From Candidatus Caccocola faecipullorum (GTDB lineage: Bacteria; Synergistota; Synergistia; Synergistales; Synergistaceae), in the NCBI GenBank assembly GCA_018716365.1, contig DVKA01000235.1:1-14348 (forward strand): a stretch of 14,348 nt of DNA, read 5' to 3'. Both the position numbers and the translations under genes were made by a program. The notes under the pieces were generated by a model. The model saw only the letters and a list, made by a program, of their open reading frames with translations, searched no databases and was not told the origin of the DNA. This document shows, one piece after another, positions 12,703-14,348 of this stretch (position 1 is the stretch's first letter; every line of letters begins with the position of its first letter).

Positions 12703-13548
12703 TCACTTCGCTTTCTTCGTCTTCATTTTGAGGATTCTGTCGTTTATCGCTATCGTCGCCGTCATGAGGAGCATCAGCACGACCGCGAGCGCGGAGCCGA
12801 ATTCGCGCCGCTGCACGACGTCGCCGACGAACTGCTCAGTTATCTTTATCGGCAGCAGGGCGAAGTTGTTCTGCATAAGCGCGTAGGCAGTCGCGTAGGC
12901 GGCGACCGCGTTCGCAAAGAGCACGCTGAATGTGCCGAGTATACTCGGCAGCAGGTTCGGCAGGCCGACCTTGAGCCAGTAGACCGTCTCGCTGCCGCCG
13001 AGGAGCGCGACAGCCTCGCGCCATTCTTTCCTGAGGCCGTCGAAGGCTGGGATGAGCAGCAGCGTCGCAAGCGGAATCTGAAAGTATATGTAGCAGAGCA
13101 GCAGCCCCCAGATGCTGTAAATGTTGAAATCCGCAAGCGCCGCTATGCCGTGGTGCTTGCCCAGCATGACGAGCACGCCGACGTTCCCAAGCAGGATGAT
13201 GTAGGAGAAGGCGAGCGGGATGCCGGAGAAGTTGGAGGTCATGTTCAGCACGCTGAGGAACATGTTGCGCAGGCCGCCGTTCGCCGATTTATAGGCCTTC
13301 GCGCCCCAGAAGGCGACGGCGAGGCCGATTACCGAAGAAAGCACCGACACCCAGAGGCTGTTGACCAGAGCCGTGCGGTAAAGTTTTTTCGTAAATATCG
13401 CGGAGTAATGTTCGAGCGTAAATCCGCCGCCGCCCTCCGCGGTGAAGCTGCGCATCACAGTCGCCGCCACCGGCATCAGCTCGAAGAGCAGCACGATGAG
13501 CGCGAACGGCAGCAGCGCGGCGAGATAAAGTCGTTTGCTGTTTTTCAA
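12703..13548 (-). CDS. ABC transporter permease, PotB-like
   Basis: A 281-residue inner-membrane permease with about six membrane segments. It begins with a positively charged tail and a long hydrophobic stretch (LYLAALLPFALIVLLFELMP), followed by an external loop. The EAA loop is REAVALLGGSETVYWLKVGLP (near residues 176-196). The start codon is TTG at 13548, supported by GGAGAT 6 nt upstream (13555-13560 on the minus strand); no ATG or GTG is near, and the next Met would remove the first membrane segment. It lies downstream of the binding-protein gene, separated by a terminator, and should be expressed from the same promoter at a lower level. Confidence 0.88.
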   Translation of the reverse strand: MKNSKRLYLAALLPFALIVLLFELMPVAATVMRSFTAEGGGGFTLEHYSAIFTKKLYRTALVNSLWVSVLSSVIGLAVAFWGAKAYKSANGGLRNMFLSVLNMTSNFSGIPLAFSYIILLGNVGVLVMLGKHHGIAALADFNIYSIWGLLLCYIYFQIPLATLLLIPAFDGLRKEWREAVALLGGSETVYWLKVGLPNLLPSILGTFSVLFANAVAAYATAYALMQNNFALLPIKITEQFVGDVVQRREFGSALAVVLMLLMTATIAINDRILKMKTKKAK

Positions 13549-13572
13549 TAGAATATCTCCAATCGTAACGAG

Positions 13573-13606
13573 AAAAACGGAGCCAGCAAAGTAAAATCTG
13601 GCTCCG
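13573..13606 (-). terminator. Intra-operon terminator between binding protein and permeases
   Basis: A 9-bp perfect stem (13578-13586 with 13598-13606) and 11-nt loop, followed on the minus strand by TTTTT (13573-13577). It starts 12 bp after the binding-protein stop codon. Leaky termination here is a usual way to make more binding protein than permease. Confidence 0.8.
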
Positions 13607-13618
13607 CAGACAAGCGCT

Positions 13619-14348
13619 CTACTTCGCGTAGGCCATTACCTCTTCCTGCCATTTCGCGCCGAGGGTCTTCGCGGCCTCCTCCCAGGCCTTGAAATCCTGA
13701 ATCGGGCGCGCCTTCGCATACTGCTCCTTCGGCAGCATCTTCGCCTTCACGTCGTCCGGCAGCTGCACGTTCGAACGTATCGGCGTCGCATATCCGCGCG
13801 CGAGGTTTATCTGCCCCTCGTCGCTGAGTATGTACTCGCGGGCGAAGGCCGCTGCGTGCGGGCGTTTCGTGTAGGCGTTGATTATCGTCGCATATCCGCT
13901 CTGCACAGAGCCGTCGGCGGGGATGCAGACGTCGTACTCCGCGTCGGGGTTGTTGGCCTTAAACTGGTCGCGGTAGCCGAGCGCGTTGTAGTCCCATACG
14001 AAGTAGCAGGCAATCTCGCCCTTTTCGAGGCGCGCGACGTTCGGCTCGCCGCGGTCGATGCGCCCCTGCTCCGCGAGCTTGCGGAAGAAGTCGAGGCCCG
14101 GCTGGAGGTTCGATTCCGAGCCGCCGTTCGCAATCGCGGCGGCAAGCAGCGCGTTCTGCGCCTGCGTCGCCTGCGCGACGTTGCCCGGCGTCACCATGTA
14201 GTCGCCCTCGAGGATGTCCGCGAACGACTTCGGCGGGTTCGGGACGAGCTTCCTGTTCGTGATTATCGCAATCGTGCCGTAGTAGCCTATGATCCAGTCT
14301 CCGTTATCATCTTTCGCCCAGGCCGGAATTTCATCCCAGTAACTCGTC
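13619..14348 (-). CDS. ABC transporter solute-binding protein, family 1 (partial)
   Basis: The 3' part of a periplasmic binding protein; the frame is open to the window edge and 242 residues are visible, so the signal peptide and N-terminal lobe are missing. The visible part begins TSYWDEIPAWAKDDNGDW and contains GYYGTIAIITNRKLV and PKSFADIL, typical of the family 1 proteins that serve iron, polyamine, thiamine or aminoethylphosphonate importers. Near the C-terminus, AREYILSDEGQINLARGYATPIRSN is the usual hinge/end pattern of this family. It is the first visible gene of the operon, feeding the two permeases and ATPase. The Met at 14197 is internal, not the start. Ligand unknown. Confidence 0.85.
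   Translation of the reverse strand, partial: TSYWDEIPAWAKDDNGDWIIGYYGTIAIITNRKLVPNPPKSFADILEGDYMVTPGNVAQATQAQNALLAAAIANGGSESNLQPGLDFFRKLAEQGRIDRGEPNVARLEKGEIACYFVWDYNALGYRDQFKANNPDAEYDVCIPADGSVQSGYATIINAYTKRPHAAAFAREYILSDEGQINLARGYATPIRSNVQLPDDVKAKMLPKEQYAKARPIQDFKAWEEAAKTLGAKWQEEVMAYAK

Noticed and set aside
13619..14197. Complete binding-protein gene starting at the Met at 14197
   Set aside because: The same frame continues to the window edge with family-typical sequence, so that Met is internal and the gene is truncated by the window.
1..14348. tRNA, rRNA or CRISPR array
   Set aside because: No cloverleaf with anticodon arm and CCA end, no rRNA-like sequence, and no regularly spaced short repeats were found by eye on either strand.

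Overview
The window is GC-rich bacterial chromosome with a Gram-negative gene set (DUF502 membrane protein, secreted M23 peptidase) and anaerobic amino-acid-fermenter functions: HydF with its TM1266-type partner, a phosphate butyryl/acetyltransferase, and a stand-alone ALDH4-type P5C dehydrogenase. This mix suggests an obligate anaerobe, perhaps Synergistota such as Cloacibacillus. That placement is a judgement from gene content, not a computed one.

Layout. 1-576: non-coding, with a pair of inverted REP-like palindromes, a 30-bp direct repeat and the promoter region of an AEC-family carrier (577-1497, +). 1498-4283: pruA (2099-3730, +) sits between two directly repeated copies of a 342-bp element (1564-1905 and 3876-4217). 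Each element carries a strong forward promoter, several hairpins and, on the opposite strand, a 53-codon ORF with an excellent Shine-Dalgarno sequence. This is the most unusual part of the window. 4284-5641 (-): a secreted M23 peptidase translationally coupled to an alpha/beta hydrolase. 5691-6611 (-): ptb-like acyltransferase. 6725-7330 (-): DUF502 membrane protein. 7407-9704 (+): plsC-like acyltransferase, then an intergenic terminator, then the TM1266-type regulator and hydF. 9705-9890: two strong hairpins between convergent genes. 9891-14348 (-): a five-gene operon, in transcription order binding protein (partial, runs off the window), two permeases, ATPase and a PHP-domain metallohydrolase.

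How they work together. PruA would feed proline/ornithine-derived glutamate semialdehyde into glutamate. HydF matures [FeFe]-hydrogenase, which disposes of reductant. The phosphotransacylase family protein links acyl-CoA to acyl-phosphate. The ABC operon probably imports a small organic solute, and the PHP protein may hydrolyse it or a related ester after entry. The binding-protein gene is separated from the permeases by a terminator that should raise its relative expression. Transcription units are mostly short, with clear intrinsic terminators, two of which lie immediately upstream of another gene on the same strand.
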